Below, in pieces: positions 44,028 to 51,249 of a DNA stretch of 64,000 nucleotides. The translations under genes and the position numbers were made by a program. The stretch covers positions 124,001-188,000 of the forward strand of contig CAVZCJ010000010.1 of NCBI GenBank assembly GCA_963773625.1. The letters are read 5' to 3'. The notes below the pieces were generated by a model, which searched no databases, was not told the origin of the DNA, and was given only the letters and a program-made list of their open reading frames with translations. Within the stretch, counting starts at the first letter, position 1, and each line of letters opens with the position of its first letter. This stretch comes from DATARH01 sp963773625. Lineage in GTDB: Bacteria > Pseudomonadota > Alphaproteobacteria > ATCC43930 > CGMCC-115725.

Positions 44028-44984
44028 GTGGCGCCGAAGTTTCAATTCGGTCTCGTTGTGCGAGGTCAGGCCGAGGCCGGCGAGGACATCACGAAGCGCT
44101 TTGACGAGACGATTGAACTGGTCCGGCTTGCGAACCGCATGAGATACAACTCGGTCACCAAGACGGCCCACTACAGCGCGCACCCTTGGCAGATGCTGCA
44201 GTTGGTACCGATGCTGGCACGGTTCACGGCAGAAGCGCCAAGATTGCGCCTCAACGCCGGGGTCGTGCTGCTGCCGTTATTGTCGCCGCTACACGTCGCC
44301 GAAGAGTTCGCAACGCTCGACGTGATGTCGGGCGGCAAAATTATCCTTGGCGTCGGGCTTGGCCACCGCGATGTCGAGTTCAAGGCATTTGGCGTCCCTC
44401 GCTCACAGAGAGCTCGGCGACTCGAAGACAATTTGATCGCGATAGGGCGCCTGTGGACCGAAGACAAGGTCTCGATGAAGGCGCGGCATTTCGAGCTCGA
44501 CGGTGCGTCGTGCTCCTTGAAGCCGGTGCAGAAGCCGCACCCGCCGATCTGGGTCGGTGCGTTTGCAGACCCGGCGATCGAACGCGCCGCTCGCCTCGGC
44601 GACTGCTGGTATATTGGTCCGAGCGTCACAATCGACGTCATCGCGCGACAGATGCAGCTATATCGCCGCGCTCTCGACGCCGCCGGTAAGCCGTTCCCGG
44701 CGGAGTTGCCCTTGCGCCGAGAGGCGTTCGTTGCAAGGACCCGCGAGGAGGCCTTTCGCTTGTGTCAGCCCCATCTCGGCGCCAAATACGCCGCCTATCA
44801 TAGCTGGGCTCAGGAACTGCCCTCCGACGATGGCGGGCTCGGACAGGATTTCGCGAGCCTTGCCGCGGACCGCTTCCTGATCGGCACACCCGACGAAGTC
44901 GCCGAACAAATTGTAACAATCCATCGCCGGCTCGGCGTCAACCACCTGGTCATGAGCACAGAATGGGCTGGGGATGCCCCATAG
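44028..44984 (+). CDS. LLM-class flavin-dependent oxidoreductase
   Basis: This 318-residue luciferase-like protein starts at GTG 44028. AGGAGG at 44015-44020 sets this start, rather than the ATG at 44001 that would include the binding site. Motifs are FQFGLVVRGQAEAGEDI, APRLRLNAGVVLLPLLSPLH, VAEEFATLDVMSGGKIILGV, GLGHRDVEFKAFGVPRSQRA, PHPPIWVGAFADPAIERAAR and FLIGTPDEVAEQIVTIHRRL. These fit FMN-dependent two-component monooxygenases. It is transcribed divergently from the CoA-transferase operon and shares its promoter region (43901-44027), consistent with a role in the same pathway. Confidence 0.92.
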   Translation: MAPKFQFGLVVRGQAEAGEDITKRFDETIELVRLANRMRYNSVTKTAHYSAHPWQMLQLVPMLARFTAEAPRLRLNAGVVLLPLLSPLHVAEEFATLDVMSGGKIILGVGLGHRDVEFKAFGVPRSQRARRLEDNLIAIGRLWTEDKVSMKARHFELDGASCSLKPVQKPHPPIWVGAFADPAIERAARLGDCWYIGPSVTIDVIARQMQLYRRALDAAGKPFPAELPLRREAFVARTREEAFRLCQPHLGAKYAAYHSWAQELPSDDGGLGQDFASLAADRFLIGTPDEVAEQIVTIHRRLGVNHLVMSTEWAGDAP

Positions 44985-45352
44985 TCTGGCCACAGAGACG
45001 ATCGAGATGATCGCCTCCGAACTGATCATTCGCGTGCGTCAAGGGCTCTGAACATTCTCGCACGAGAGTTGGCCATGCGAACCTCTCGAATGGTTGCTAT
45101 GGGTGCAGCCTGTGTGGAAACAAAGCGAGATTTGCGGCTCTGGCGGATTCCGCCTGGGGTGAAGCTGCCTTAGAATCCAAAGATTGGCAAGAAAAGGCCG
45201 CGGCCGTGCTCGATCCCCGCGGCCCGGTGGCGCCGCCGTAAACACGGACTCACGGGGGGCGCCGCGCTCGACAGCCTCGCGAGGGCGGTTTTGCAAAACC
45301 GCCCTCGATACCGCCGTTGACCCGGCCTAAAAACCTAGCGACTCTGCGCCTC
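44985..45352. other. intergenic region upstream of selC
   Basis: No protein gene is supported in this 368-bp stretch. It contains the 28-bp palindrome at 45280-45307, described separately, and presumably the selC promoter between 45308 and 45352. Confidence 0.5.
45280..45307. repeat. 28-bp perfect palindrome upstream of selC
   Basis: CGAGGGCGGTTTTG (45280-45293) is followed directly by its exact reverse complement CAAAACCGCCCTCG (45294-45307), with no spacer. It lies 45 bp before the tRNA-Sec gene. It may be a factor-binding site, a bidirectional terminator stem or a recombination site; no T-run follows, so a simple terminator is less likely. Confidence 0.8.
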
Positions 45353-45447
45353 GGAAGAGTACCGCTCCCGGTGGGGCGCGCGGGCTTCAAACCCGTTGGA
45401 GGGCGTTCAGGCGTCCTCGGTAGGTTCGACTCCTGCCTCTTCCGCCA
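45353..45447 (+). tRNA. selC: tRNA-Sec (anticodon TCA)
   Basis: The 95-nt sequence starts GGAAGAG and ends CTCTTCC-G-CCA, with encoded CCA. The 6-bp D stem is CGCTCC/GGGGCG, the anticodon arm GCGGG-CTTCAAA-CCCGT with TCA in the loop, a long variable arm is built on GGAGGGCG...CGTCCTC, and the T arm is GTAGG-TTCGACT-CCTGC. These features and the overall match to E. coli selC identify the selenocysteine tRNA. As written the acceptor stem pairs over seven bases, one fewer than the bacterial eight. No selA, selB or selD is in the window. tRNA-Sec genes are also known island-integration sites, but no integrase is present. Confidence 0.95.
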
Positions 45448-45478
45448 CCAATTCCGGCCTCGCGAAAGGACCCCCGGC

Positions 45479-46210
45479 ATGCCCAGCTTCGATCATCATG
45501 GCGCCCATATCCGCTACGAGGAGTCCGGCAGCGGCTTTCCTATCCTGACCTTTGCGCCGGCCGGACTGCGGTCGGTGATCGACGTGTGGAGCCAGCCCTC
45601 CGCGCCGATCAATCCGACCACCGAATTCGCCTCGAACTATCGGGTCATCGCGATGGATCAGCGCAATGCAGGCGGCCAATCGCGCGCGCCGATCTCCGCC
45701 AAGGACAACTGGGACAATTACACCGACGACCATCTCGCGGTGCTCGACCATCTGCGCATCGACAAATGCCATCTCTACGGCCAGTGCATCGGCGGGTCGT
45801 TCATCATCAACATGCTGAAGCGAGCCCCCGAGCGGGTTGGGGCGGCGGTGCTGGCACAGCCGATCGGCCGGGTCGGGCCGATGGCCGGCCGCACCGCCAA
45901 CTTCAACGGCTGGGCCGAAACGGTGAAGGGCAGACCCGACGTCAACGAGTCGGTGCTCGACGCCTTCAACAACAACCTGTACGCGCCGGGCTTCGTCTAT
46001 TGCGCCGACCGTGACTTCGTGAAGTCGATCAAGGCGCCATGCCTCGTCCTCGCCGGTAATGATGAGGCGCATCCCTGGCCGATCTCCGAGGAACTGTCGA
46101 ACCTCATCCCCGGCTGCGAGTTCGTCGCCGAATGGAAAACCGAGCCGGCGCTGACCACGGCCAAGGCGACGGTCAAGGCGTTCCTCGCCAAGCACACGCC
46201 GGCGCGCTAG
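45479..46210 (+). CDS. alpha/beta hydrolase with a Cys at the nucleophile position
   Basis: This 243-residue protein starts at ATG 45479 (MPSFDHHGAHIRYEESGSGF), 31 bases after selC, with GAAAGGA upstream. It has the alpha/beta-hydrolase layout: RVIAMDQRNAGGQSRAPISA (oxyanion region), the elbow CHLYGQCIGGSFIINML, APCLVLAGNDEAHPW (acid) and the C-terminal helix. The usual G-x-S-x-G is G-Q-C-I-G, so the nucleophile is Cys, as in dienelactone hydrolase. The canonical last His is not obvious: the final region reads EWKTEPALTTAKATVKAFL. Its substrate is unknown; a lactone or thioester is possible. Confidence 0.85.
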   Translation: MPSFDHHGAHIRYEESGSGFPILTFAPAGLRSVIDVWSQPSAPINPTTEFASNYRVIAMDQRNAGGQSRAPISAKDNWDNYTDDHLAVLDHLRIDKCHLYGQCIGGSFIINMLKRAPERVGAAVLAQPIGRVGPMAGRTANFNGWAETVKGRPDVNESVLDAFNNNLYAPGFVYCADRDFVKSIKAPCLVLAGNDEAHPWPISEELSNLIPGCEFVAEWKTEPALTTAKATVKAFLAKHTPAR

Positions 46211-46239
46211 GGCACGCTACCGAGGGCCGCGGCCGAGCG

Positions 46240-46548
46240 CTAGCGCTCGGCCGGCGGGATAGCCCTGAGGGCAGCGACGAACGCCGCGATCTCGGTCCGG
46301 TCGTATTTGAGGTGCACGCGTTTCGCCGAAGCCGGCTGATGCGCGAGCGAGACGCCCGGCCGGTGCTCGATCCTCGACCGGACCGGCCGCTTCTCGAACC
46401 CGCCGCCGCAATTCGGGCAGACATTGCCGAGGTGCGTCGCGACGCAATCGGCGCAGAACGTGCATTCGTAGCTGCAGATCCGCGCGTCCGCGGCGTCGGG
46501 CGGCAGCTCCTCGTCGCACCATTCGCAATTGGGCCGCAGCTCGAGCAT
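46240..46548 (-). CDS. DUF1272 zinc-ribbon protein
   Basis: This 102-residue protein starts at ATG 46548, which overlaps the stop of the upstream DJ-1-like gene as TGATG. It has the DUF1272 Cys set: MLELRPNCEWCDEELPPDAA, CSYECTFCADCVATHLGNVC and CPNCGGGFEKRPVR, three or four C-x2-C pairs that would hold zinc. A tail of about 40 residues follows, with DRTEIAAFVAALRAIP. The function is unknown. Coupling with DJ-1/PfpI suggests a joint role. Confidence 0.85.
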   Translation of the reverse strand: MLELRPNCEWCDEELPPDAADARICSYECTFCADCVATHLGNVCPNCGGGFEKRPVRSRIEHRPGVSLAHQPASAKRVHLKYDRTEIAAFVAALRAIPPAER

Positions 46549-47246
46549 CACGCCGCTCCAAGCCTGGCCGCGGCTTCCTCGACCGCCTCGCGCCGTTGCG
46601 CCGCCATCCCCATCATGCGCTCGCGCGCCCGCGCGAGGATCGCCGGCGGCGCGGTTTCCGGTGAGCCTGCGTCGAAAGGCGGCGCCGGGGCGTATTCGAT
46701 CCCAAGCTGGATCGCCTGCGCCGTCTCCTCGCCCGCGAGCTCGGCGACGACGGAGAGCGCGAAATCGATGCCGGCGGTGACGCCGCCACCGGTGATGACA
46801 TTGCCGTCACGCACCACGCGCTCAGCGACGGGGGTCGCGCCGAACGGCACCAGTAGGTCGCGCCAGGCCCAGTGCGTCGCCGCGCGCTTGCCACGCAGCA
46901 GCCCGGCCGCGCCGAGCACCAGCGCGCCGGTGCACACGGAAGTCACGTAGCGCGCGCCAGCCGCGAGGCGGCGCAATTCGCGCAGGAACGCCTCGTCTTG
47001 CATCGCGTTGTCGGTCGCTCCGCGACCACCTGGTACGCAGACGATGTCACACTCCCGGATGTCGGCGAGCCGGCGCAGCCCGACGAATGTTATGCCGCCA
47101 CTGGCCTCGATCGTGCCGCCGGCGCTGCTCGCCAGCAGCACTTCGGCGCCCGGCAGCCCCGAAAATACCTGATGCGGCCCGGTGAAATCGAGCTGGGTGA
47201 CGCCGGGGAAGATCGCGAAGACGATCACCGGATTGCGCTCGCTCAT
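46548..47246 (-). CDS. DJ-1/PfpI family protein (isonitrile hydratase-like)
   Basis: This 232-residue protein starts at ATG 47246. AGGAGA lies six bases upstream, so the three upstream in-frame Met codons (47261 onward) are not needed. Motifs are VIVFAIFPGVTQLDFTGPHQ with the Asp/Glu of the active site, CDIVCVPGGRGATDNAM, the nucleophile elbow YVTSVCTGALVLGAAGLLRG and TAGIDFALSVVAELAG. The FPG..QLDF..P opening is that of isonitrile hydratase InhA and related ThiJ proteins. It is divergent from a GlxA-type regulator of the same superfamily that probably controls it. Confidence 0.9.
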   Translation of the reverse strand: MSERNPVIVFAIFPGVTQLDFTGPHQVFSGLPGAEVLLASSAGGTIEASGGITFVGLRRLADIRECDIVCVPGGRGATDNAMQDEAFLRELRRLAAGARYVTSVCTGALVLGAAGLLRGKRAATHWAWRDLLVPFGATPVAERVVRDGNVITGGGVTAGIDFALSVVAELAGEETAQAIQLGIEYAPAPPFDAGSPETAPPAILARARERMMGMAAQRREAVEEAAARLGAA

Positions 47247-47298
47247 CTCCATTCTCCTCATGTTGACGCCGCGAGGGTAGCGGCGTTACGTTTGGTCT

Positions 47299-47330
47299 TA
47301 AATGACATACTTCCCTTGATTAATGACATG
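47299..47330. promoter_or_regulatory. direct repeats AATGACAT in the DJ-1/GlxA divergent promoter
   Basis: AATGACAT occurs at about 47301 and again at about 47322, just upstream of and overlapping the start of the GlxA-type gene (47328). The spacing of about two helical turns in the same orientation is how AraC-family proteins usually bind. The assignment as operator is inference. Confidence 0.4.
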
Positions 47331-48305
47331 ACCCGCACGATTGAGTTTCTCATCTTTCCCGGCTTTCAGCTGCTCGACGCCGCCGGGCCGCTCACCACAT
47401 TCGAGACCGCCGGCCGTGCGCCGCCGGGGGATGAGGCGTCGTTCCGCGAGGGTGCGGCGTCCGCCTACCGCCTGCGCGTGGTGGCACGCGACACGGGGCC
47501 AGTGACGAGCTCGTCCGGGGTGCGGATGATCGCCGAGGGCTGGAGCGACACGTCGCTCGACACGCTGATCGTCGCCGGTGGCTGGGGAACTCGCGCCGCC
47601 TCAGCCTGTCCCGAGACTCTCGCCTATGTCCGCGCCGCCGCGGGCCGCGCGCGGCGCGTCGCCAGCGTCTGTTCAGGCGCCTTCGTGCTCGCGGCCGCCG
47701 GGCTGCTCGAGGGCCGCCGCGCGACGACGCATTGGGCCCGCGCCGTGGAATTCGCCCGCGCCTATCCGCAAATCCGGGTCGAGCCGGACCGCATCTTCAT
47801 CCGCGATGGCAATGTGTGGACCTCGGCCGGCATCACCGCGGGCATCGATCTGGCGCTGGCGCTGGTCGCCGACGATCTCGGCGAGGCCGCAGCCAAGCGC
47901 GCCGCACAGCAGCTCGTCGTCTACCACCGCCGTCCCGGCGGGCAGTCGCAATTCTCGGCGCTGCTCGAGGTCGATCGGTCGAGCAGCCGGTTCTCGCCGC
48001 TGCTGGCCTGGGCGCGCGAACGGCTCGACGAGCGCCTGCCGGTCGAGCGCCTAGCCGAGCGGGCGGCGATGAGCCCGCGCCACTTCGCGCGCGCCTTCGC
48101 CGCCGAAACCGGCATGACCCCGGCCAAGGCGATCGAGCGACTGCGCCTCGAAGCCTCGCGCGAGCGGGTGGAAAGCGGCTCTGAGCCGATCGAGCTGGTC
48201 GCCGCGCGCAGCGGCTTCAGCGATCCCGAACGAATGCGCCGCGCCTTCATCCGCGCCTTCGGTCAACCGCCGCAAGCGCTTCGGCGCGCCGCAAGGGCGG
48301 GTTGA
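47328..48305 (+). CDS. GlxA-family transcriptional regulator (DJ-1/PfpI + AraC HTH)
   Basis: This 325-residue fusion has a DJ-1/PfpI-like sensor at about residues 3-200 (IEFLIFPGFQLLDAAGPLTT, LDTLIVAGGWGTRAASACPE, VASVCSGAFVLAAAGLLEGR with the elbow Cys, SAGITAGIDLALALVADDLG) and two AraC helix-turn-helix units at about 225-320 (LPVERLAERAAMSPRHFARA, FAAETGMTPAKAIERLRLEA, EPIELVAARSGFSDPERMRR). It starts at ATG 47328. GlxA proteins are activators of catabolic genes such as those for carnitine or choline derivatives. The divergent DJ-1/DUF1272 operon is the likely target. Confidence 0.93.
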   Translation: MTRTIEFLIFPGFQLLDAAGPLTTFETAGRAPPGDEASFREGAASAYRLRVVARDTGPVTSSSGVRMIAEGWSDTSLDTLIVAGGWGTRAASACPETLAYVRAAAGRARRVASVCSGAFVLAAAGLLEGRRATTHWARAVEFARAYPQIRVEPDRIFIRDGNVWTSAGITAGIDLALALVADDLGEAAAKRAAQQLVVYHRRPGGQSQFSALLEVDRSSSRFSPLLAWARERLDERLPVERLAERAAMSPRHFARAFAAETGMTPAKAIERLRLEASRERVESGSEPIELVAARSGFSDPERMRRAFIRAFGQPPQALRRAARAG

Positions 48306-48313
48306 CTCAGGAT

Positions 48314-48598
48314 CTAGTCGGTCGGTTGCGGCAGGAAGATCGTTGGAACCCAGGCGGGCGGCGCACCCTGGCGACGCGCCTCCCGCTCGGCCTCGCCGTC
48401 GGCATTGTCGCCATCACTGGCGTCGCCGCCGGCACCGGGAGCGCCGTCGTCCGTCTTATTGGCGTTCTCGGCCTGCTCGCGCTCGCGGCGCAACTCCTCC
48501 AGCCGCTCGCGGATCACTTCGAAATCGTCGGCAGCTCGCGGTTGTGTCACCGGACCTCCTTCGGGCGGCAGGCCCAACCTCGGCGACGAATTCGCCAT
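48314..48598 (-). CDS. acidic hypothetical protein
   Basis: This 94-residue protein starts at ATG 48598 (MANSSPRLGLPPEGGPVTQP). A helical part DDFEVIRERLEELRREREQA is followed by a disordered, Asp/Gly/Ala-rich part and a short hydrophobic end, APPAWVPTIFLPQPTD. It is convergent with the GlxA-type gene, with eight bases between stops. No family is recognised. Confidence 0.55.
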   Translation of the reverse strand: MANSSPRLGLPPEGGPVTQPRAADDFEVIRERLEELRREREQAENANKTDDGAPGAGGDASDGDNADGEAEREARRQGAPPAWVPTIFLPQPTD

Positions 48599-48716
48599 TA
48601 TGTAGTGTAATTTAGCGCGAGTGCAAATGCGCGTGGCCGCGCGGACACAACCCATGGCCGAAGCGGCGGCCCTGCGCTATCGTCACGCCTTCGAACAGCG
48701 AGGCCAGAGGCCAAAA

Positions 48717-50483
48717 ATGAGCGATCGCCGCACCTTGGCCGTCGATATCGGCGGCACCGGGATCAAACTCGCGGCGCTCGACGATGGCGGACGAATCGTC
48801 GGCGCGCCAGTACGGGTGCCAACTCCACCAAAACCGGTCGCGCCCGACGAACTGATCCGCGTGGTTAAGGCCGCATCGGCGTCGCTGGGCCCGTTCGACC
48901 GGGTCTCGGTCGGGTTCCCCGGCATGGTGCGCGGCGGCAAGGTGTTCACCGCACCGAATCTCGGCACCGAGGTTTGGGCTGGTTTCGACTTGCAAGGGAC
49001 GCTGTCCAAGCAGCTCGAGACGCCGGTGCGGGTGATGAACGACGCCGATGTCCAGGGCTACGGCGCGATCAAGGGCAAGGGCGTAGAGATGGTGCTGACC
49101 CTCGGCACCGGCGCCGGCACCGCAATCTTCACCGACGGCAACGCCATTCCCCATCTCGAACTGGCGCACCACCCGTTGCACGGCAACAAGACCTATGACG
49201 AATACATCGGCAACGCCGCGCTCGAGGCCAAGGGCAAGAAGAAATGGAACAAGCGAGTGGAGCGCGCTATCGCGGTGCTGCGCACCGTGGTCAATTTCGA
49301 CCATCTCTATATCGGTGGCGGCAACGCCAAAAAACTCGACTTCGCGCTGCCCGACGACGTTACCATCGTCCCCAACAGCGATGGCCTGACCGGGGGCATC
49401 CGGCTCTGGGAACAAGATGCCGCGCCTGTTCCCGCCGCTGCCGCTGTCACCGCGAAACCGCGGCAGCAAACCGCGGCAGCGAAACCCGCAGCGGCGAAAC
49501 CCGCGGCCAAGCCGGCGACGAAACCCGCGAAGGCCAAGACGCCAGCCGCCGCCCGGCCGCGCGTGGCGGCGGCTCCGCACACCGCCCGTACGCTCACGCC
49601 GTCGCAGCCGAAGACCGCCGTCAATTTCGCGGTTCCGGCCAATGCCTGCGACTGCCACGTCCATGTCTTCGGCGTGGAGAAGGAATTCCCGTTCGTCGCC
49701 CGCCGTGGCTACACCCCGCCGCCGGCCAGCCCGGACGCGCTGCTGGTGCTGCAAAACGCGCTGCATCTGTCGCGTGTCGTCATCGTGCAGCCGAGCGTCT
49801 ACGGCGCCGACAATTCCTGCACGCTCGACGGCATGCGCCGTTTGGGGCCGGAGCGCGCTCGCGGCGTCGCGGTGATCGACGCCAAGACCACCGAACGGGA
49901 GCTGAAGGAAATGCACGCCGCCGGCATTCGCGGCGTCCGAGTCAATCTCGAAACCTCAGGCCAGAGCGACCCGGCCGTGTCGCGGCGCAATCTCGCCGCC
50001 GCGGTGACGCGCGTCGCGCCGCTCGGCTGGCACGTCCAGGTCTACACTAGGCTTTCGGTAGTTGAGGCGGTGCACGACGACGTACTCGCCTCTCCCGTAC
50101 CGGTCGTTTTCGATCATTTCGGCGGGGCGCAGGCCGCCGGGGGCATCAAGCAACCCGGCTTCGATAAGCTCCTAGGCCTGGTCGCCTCGGGCAAGGCCTA
50201 CGTCAAGATCTCCGGCCACTACCGCAGCTCGGTGAAGGCGCCAGCCTTCGACGATGTCGCGCCGCTGGCGCGGGCGCTGATCGCCGCCAACCCCGACCGG
50301 ATCGTCTGGGGCACCGATTGGCCCCATCCGCATCACGCCGAGCCGGGCAAAGAGATGGAAAGCACCCCGTCCTTCGACATCGACGATGGGCTTGCCCTGA
50401 ACCAGGTGGCGCGCTGGGCGCCGACCGCCGCGACCCGCCGCAAGATTCTCGTCGACAATCCAGCCCGGCTTTATGAGTTCTAG
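48717..50483 (+). CDS. ROK-family (polyphosphate glucokinase-like) kinase fused to an amidohydrolase
   Basis: One 588-residue frame starts at ATG 48717. Residues 1-232 form an ROK kinase: LAVDIGGTGIKLAALDDGGR (phosphate), VSVGFPGMVRGGKVFTAPNL, VRVMNDADVQGYGAIKG with the catalytic Asp, and LTLGTGAGTAIFTDG. The HxC zinc motif of most ROK proteins is absent, as in polyphosphate glucokinases. Residues 233-300 are an Ala/Lys/Pro-rich linker (KPAAAKPAAKPATKPAKAK). Residues 303-588 form an amidohydrolase-2 domain: ACDCHVHVFG, VVIVQPSVYGADNSCTLDGM, VPVVFDHFGGAQAAGGIKQP and RIVWGTDWPHPHH. No shift or stop separates the parts. Such a fusion is new to me; the parts would link sugar phosphorylation with lactone or carboxylate chemistry. 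Confidence 0.85.
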   Translation: MSDRRTLAVDIGGTGIKLAALDDGGRIVGAPVRVPTPPKPVAPDELIRVVKAASASLGPFDRVSVGFPGMVRGGKVFTAPNLGTEVWAGFDLQGTLSKQLETPVRVMNDADVQGYGAIKGKGVEMVLTLGTGAGTAIFTDGNAIPHLELAHHPLHGNKTYDEYIGNAALEAKGKKKWNKRVERAIAVLRTVVNFDHLYIGGGNAKKLDFALPDDVTIVPNSDGLTGGIRLWEQDAAPVPAAAAVTAKPRQQTAAAKPAAAKPAAKPATKPAKAKTPAAARPRVAAAPHTARTLTPSQPKTAVNFAVPANACDCHVHVFGVEKEFPFVARRGYTPPPASPDALLVLQNALHLSRVVIVQPSVYGADNSCTLDGMRRLGPERARGVAVIDAKTTERELKEMHAAGIRGVRVNLETSGQSDPAVSRRNLAAAVTRVAPLGWHVQVYTRLSVVEAVHDDVLASPVPVVFDHFGGAQAAGGIKQPGFDKLLGLVASGKAYVKISGHYRSSVKAPAFDDVAPLARALIAANPDRIVWGTDWPHPHHAEPGKEMESTPSFDIDDGLALNQVARWAPTAATRRKILVDNPARLYEF

Positions 50484-51249
50484 CCTGCGCCGGGTGGCCG
50501 CCGGCGCGTTGCTGGCGGCTAGTCTCGCCGGCTGCATCGGCACTCCCTCGGTACCGCCGCTTCCGCCTGACACCCAGATCCCGCCCTACGCCAAGCGGCC
50601 CTACGCGCCATTCTCGCGCGACGCGGCGGTGCAAATCGCGCTGCGCGAATGGCGCGCCTTCGGCCAGTCGCTGGTGCTGTCACCCGATCAGCCGGACAGC
50701 GCCGACAGCAAGGAGCGTGACGACGGCCTGTGGCAGCGGGTCGGCGACTATTGGTGGCTGGGGCTCGACTACGGCGCGCCCGACGGCGCTTGGACCGGCA
50801 AGCACGACGCCAAGGGCATGGAGTTCCCGCGCGGCGAGGACGGCGAGTTCGCCTGGTCGGCGGCGTTCATCGACTACGTGATGCGGATGGCCGGGGCCGG
50901 TGCGCGGTTCCCTTATTCGCCGAGCCACGCCGACTACATAAATGCTGCCCGCGAGCGCCCCGATCTCGCCGTCGCCGCGGTGCCATTGACGCAATACGCG
51001 CCGCTCCCGGGTGATCTCATCTGCATGTGGCGGGCGCGCCATCCGGTGACGTTCGAGCAGCTGCCAGCCGGCCATTTCCCGGCGCATTGCGACATTGTCG
51101 TCGCCCGTCGACCGGCCACGCTCGATGTCGTGGGCGGCAATGTCGACAACACGGTGGCGATGAAGCATGTGCGCGTTGGCCCCACCGGCCTCGTCACCGA
51201 CACCGACTATCCCTGGTTCGTCGTGCTGCGGGTCGCTTACCAGCGCTGA
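50473..51249 (+). CDS. DUF2272 lipoprotein
   Basis: This 258-residue protein starts at ATG 50473, overlapping the end of the fusion gene by 11 bases. It has a lipoprotein signal, SSLRRVAAGALLAASLAGC, with the lipobox Cys near residue 21. The body (DAAVQIALREWRAFGQSLVL, RVGDYWWLGLDYGAPDGAWT, EFAWSAAFIDYVMRMAGAGA, YAPLPGDLICMWRARHPVTF, AHCDIVVARRPATLDVVGGN, VDNTVAMKHV) matches DUF2272, an NlpC/P60/CHAP-like papain fold, with Ser at the usual Cys position (AWSAAFIDYVMR) and His in AHCDIVV. It is probably a cell-envelope protein; enzyme activity is doubtful. Confidence 0.9.
   Translation: MSSSLRRVAAGALLAASLAGCIGTPSVPPLPPDTQIPPYAKRPYAPFSRDAAVQIALREWRAFGQSLVLSPDQPDSADSKERDDGLWQRVGDYWWLGLDYGAPDGAWTGKHDAKGMEFPRGEDGEFAWSAAFIDYVMRMAGAGARFPYSPSHADYINAARERPDLAVAAVPLTQYAPLPGDLICMWRARHPVTFEQLPAGHFPAHCDIVVARRPATLDVVGGNVDNTVAMKHVRVGPTGLVTDTDYPWFVVLRVAYQR

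Noticed and set aside
45353..45447. tRNA-Ser instead of tRNA-Sec
   Set aside because: The anticodon loop CTTCAAA has TCA, the D stem is 6 bp and the sequence tracks E. coli selC closely, so Sec fits better.
46872..47327. Upstream extension of the GlxA-type frame
   Set aside because: It runs antisense through the DJ-1 gene; ATG 47328 gives the standard family N-terminus.
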